From the NCBI GenBank assembly GCA_902609675.1, contig CACLST010000003.1, forward strand, positions 1 to 64,000: a stretch of DNA of 64,000 nucleotides. The letters run 5' to 3'. The DNA is from an uncultured Pelagibacteraceae bacterium (GTDB lineage Bacteria > Pseudomonadota > Alphaproteobacteria > Pelagibacterales > Pelagibacteraceae). This document shows positions 62,984 through 64,000 of the stretch, one piece after another. How positions within the stretch are numbered: position 1 is the first letter of the stretch; each line of letters begins with the position of its first letter. Under the pieces are notes generated by a model. The model saw only the letters and a list, made by a program, of their open reading frames with translations. It had not been told where the DNA came from and made no database searches. The position numbers were made by a program, and so were the translations under genes.

Positions 62984-64000
62984 TTACTTTTTGCTAACCT
63001 TTTTTACTTTTTTAGGTTTTGATGCAGGAGTTTTAGTTTTTTTAGTTTGTTTTGATTTTGTTTTTAGCTCTTTTTTTTTAGGATCTGTTTTTTTCTTATT
63101 TTTTTCATCTCCATCCTTTTTAGCAAGTTTAGCTTGCTCTTTAATGTTGTTTTCGTTTTCTTCTTTTAGAATTTTTTCAGCTTCTTCTTTAGTAATTTCT
63201 TTTTTAGTAGTTTTTGCTTTTTTCTTTATTTCTTCAATTATTTTTTCTTCATAAATTTGTCCCCTTAAACTATCTATGGCTGCAGGATTTTGTTCATAAT
63301 AATCTTTAACAATCTTCTCTTGGCCTGGCATCATTCTAAATTGTTTTTGTATTTCCACATTAATTTCTTCCTGAGATACATTAATTTTATTTTCCTCACC
63401 AAAAGCATTCAAAATTAATCCAGTTTTAATTCTTTTTTTAGCTTGCTCCTCGAGTGATTTTTGGTTCTTTTTAATTTCGTCTTCCTTCATTCCTTGAGAT
63501 AATGTTTTAACTTCCTGTTCAATTAAGTTACCAGGTAATTGGTCTAATTTTTCTTTCTCTATTTGCTCAAGAATATTTTTTTTTGTAATCATGGCTAAAG
63601 AATTTTTATATTCATCATTTATTTGTTTTGAGATAAGTTCTTTTAAATTTGCTAAATCTTTTGCACCCATATTTTTAGCAAAATCATCATTAATTTTTAC
63701 TTCTTCTGGAGTTCTAACTGCTGTAATCTTGCATTCAAAAACAGCACTTTTGTTAATAAGATCTTTTTCAGGGAAATTTTCAGGTAGATTTACTTCTACA
63801 TTTTTTGTATCACCTGATTTGACGCCTTCTAATTGTTTATCAAAACCTTTAATAAATAAATCTTTTCCAAGCACTAATTGGGTGTTTTTACCTTCGTTAC
63901 CCTTAAATTCTTTACCGTCAATAGTTCCATTATAATCAAAAATTACAAGGTCATTCATTTTTGAACTGTAATTTGCTTCTGCATCTTTAAAATTATTTTG
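62984..64000 (-). CDS. tig: Trigger factor, N-terminal domain cut by window edge
   Basis: FKBP-like domain [77 protein letters not shown]. The frame stays open past the track Met at 63958 to the window end ([17 protein letters not shown]). Followed by clpP, clpX and lon. Confidence 0.95.
   Translation of the reverse strand, partial: QNNFKDAEANYSSKMNDLVIFDYNGTIDGKEFKGNEGKNTQLVLGKDLFIKGFDKQLEGVKSGDTKNVEVNLPENFPEKDLINKSAVFECKITAVRTPEEVKINDDFAKNMGAKDLANLKELISKQINDEYKNSLAMITKKNILEQIEKEKLDQLPGNLIEQEVKTLSQGMKEDEIKKNQKSLEEQAKKRIKTGLILNAFGEENKINVSQEEINVEIQKQFRMMPGQEKIVKDYYEQNPAAIDSLRGQIYEEKIIEEIKKKAKTTKKEITKEEAEKILKEENENNIKEQAKLAKKDGDEKNKKKTDPKKKELKTKSKQTKKTKTPASKPKKVKKVSKK

Noticed and set aside
1-64000. 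CRISPR arrays, IS elements, prophage genes, toxin-antitoxin or defence islands
   Set aside because: I saw no repeat-spacer periodicity, transposase/integrase motifs or accessory gene clusters; essentially every long gene belongs to a recognised housekeeping family.

Overview
The window is a dense, AT-rich alphaproteobacterial core-genome segment. Gene content, gene order and streamlining look like SAR11/Pelagibacterales; this assignment is inferred, not searched. I read about 57 protein genes and 3 tRNAs with almost no intergenic DNA. From 1 to 7.1 kb, minus strand: aapJ (cut by the window edge), tRNA-Arg(TCT), trkH, trkA, ntrX, ntrY. From 7.1 to 9.2 kb, plus strand: ispDF, pgpA, cinA-like. 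From 9.1 to 15.6 kb, minus strand: COQ10/RatA-like, lipA, ftsB, eno, kdsA, pyrG, secG, tpiA. From 15.7 to 23.1 kb, plus strand: ppiD-like, trpE, trpG, trpD, trpC, lexA, gltX. From 23.1 to 64 kb there is an unbroken minus-strand block of about 40 genes, in transcription order: tig, clpP, clpX, lon, tRNA-Val, tRNA-Asp, nuoA-N, birA, coaX, rnj, proS, lolC/E, lolD, dnaE, rpsB, tsf, frr, uppS, cdsA, dxr, bamA, ompH, lpxD, fabZ, lpxA, lpxI, lpxB. I found no CRISPR array, mobile element, prophage, toxin-antitoxin module or defence island, and no clearly new multi-gene system. The most useful signals are a GAAC-N7-GAAC SOS operator with an adjacent hairpin upstream of lexA, a structured leader upstream of rpsB, exact gene excisions from otherwise conserved operons (pyrH, rseP, pdh genes, ntrBC), an NtrX without a GAFTGA loop, a TrkH with an atypical fourth filter loop, and a 15-nt poly-A tract inside lpxD.
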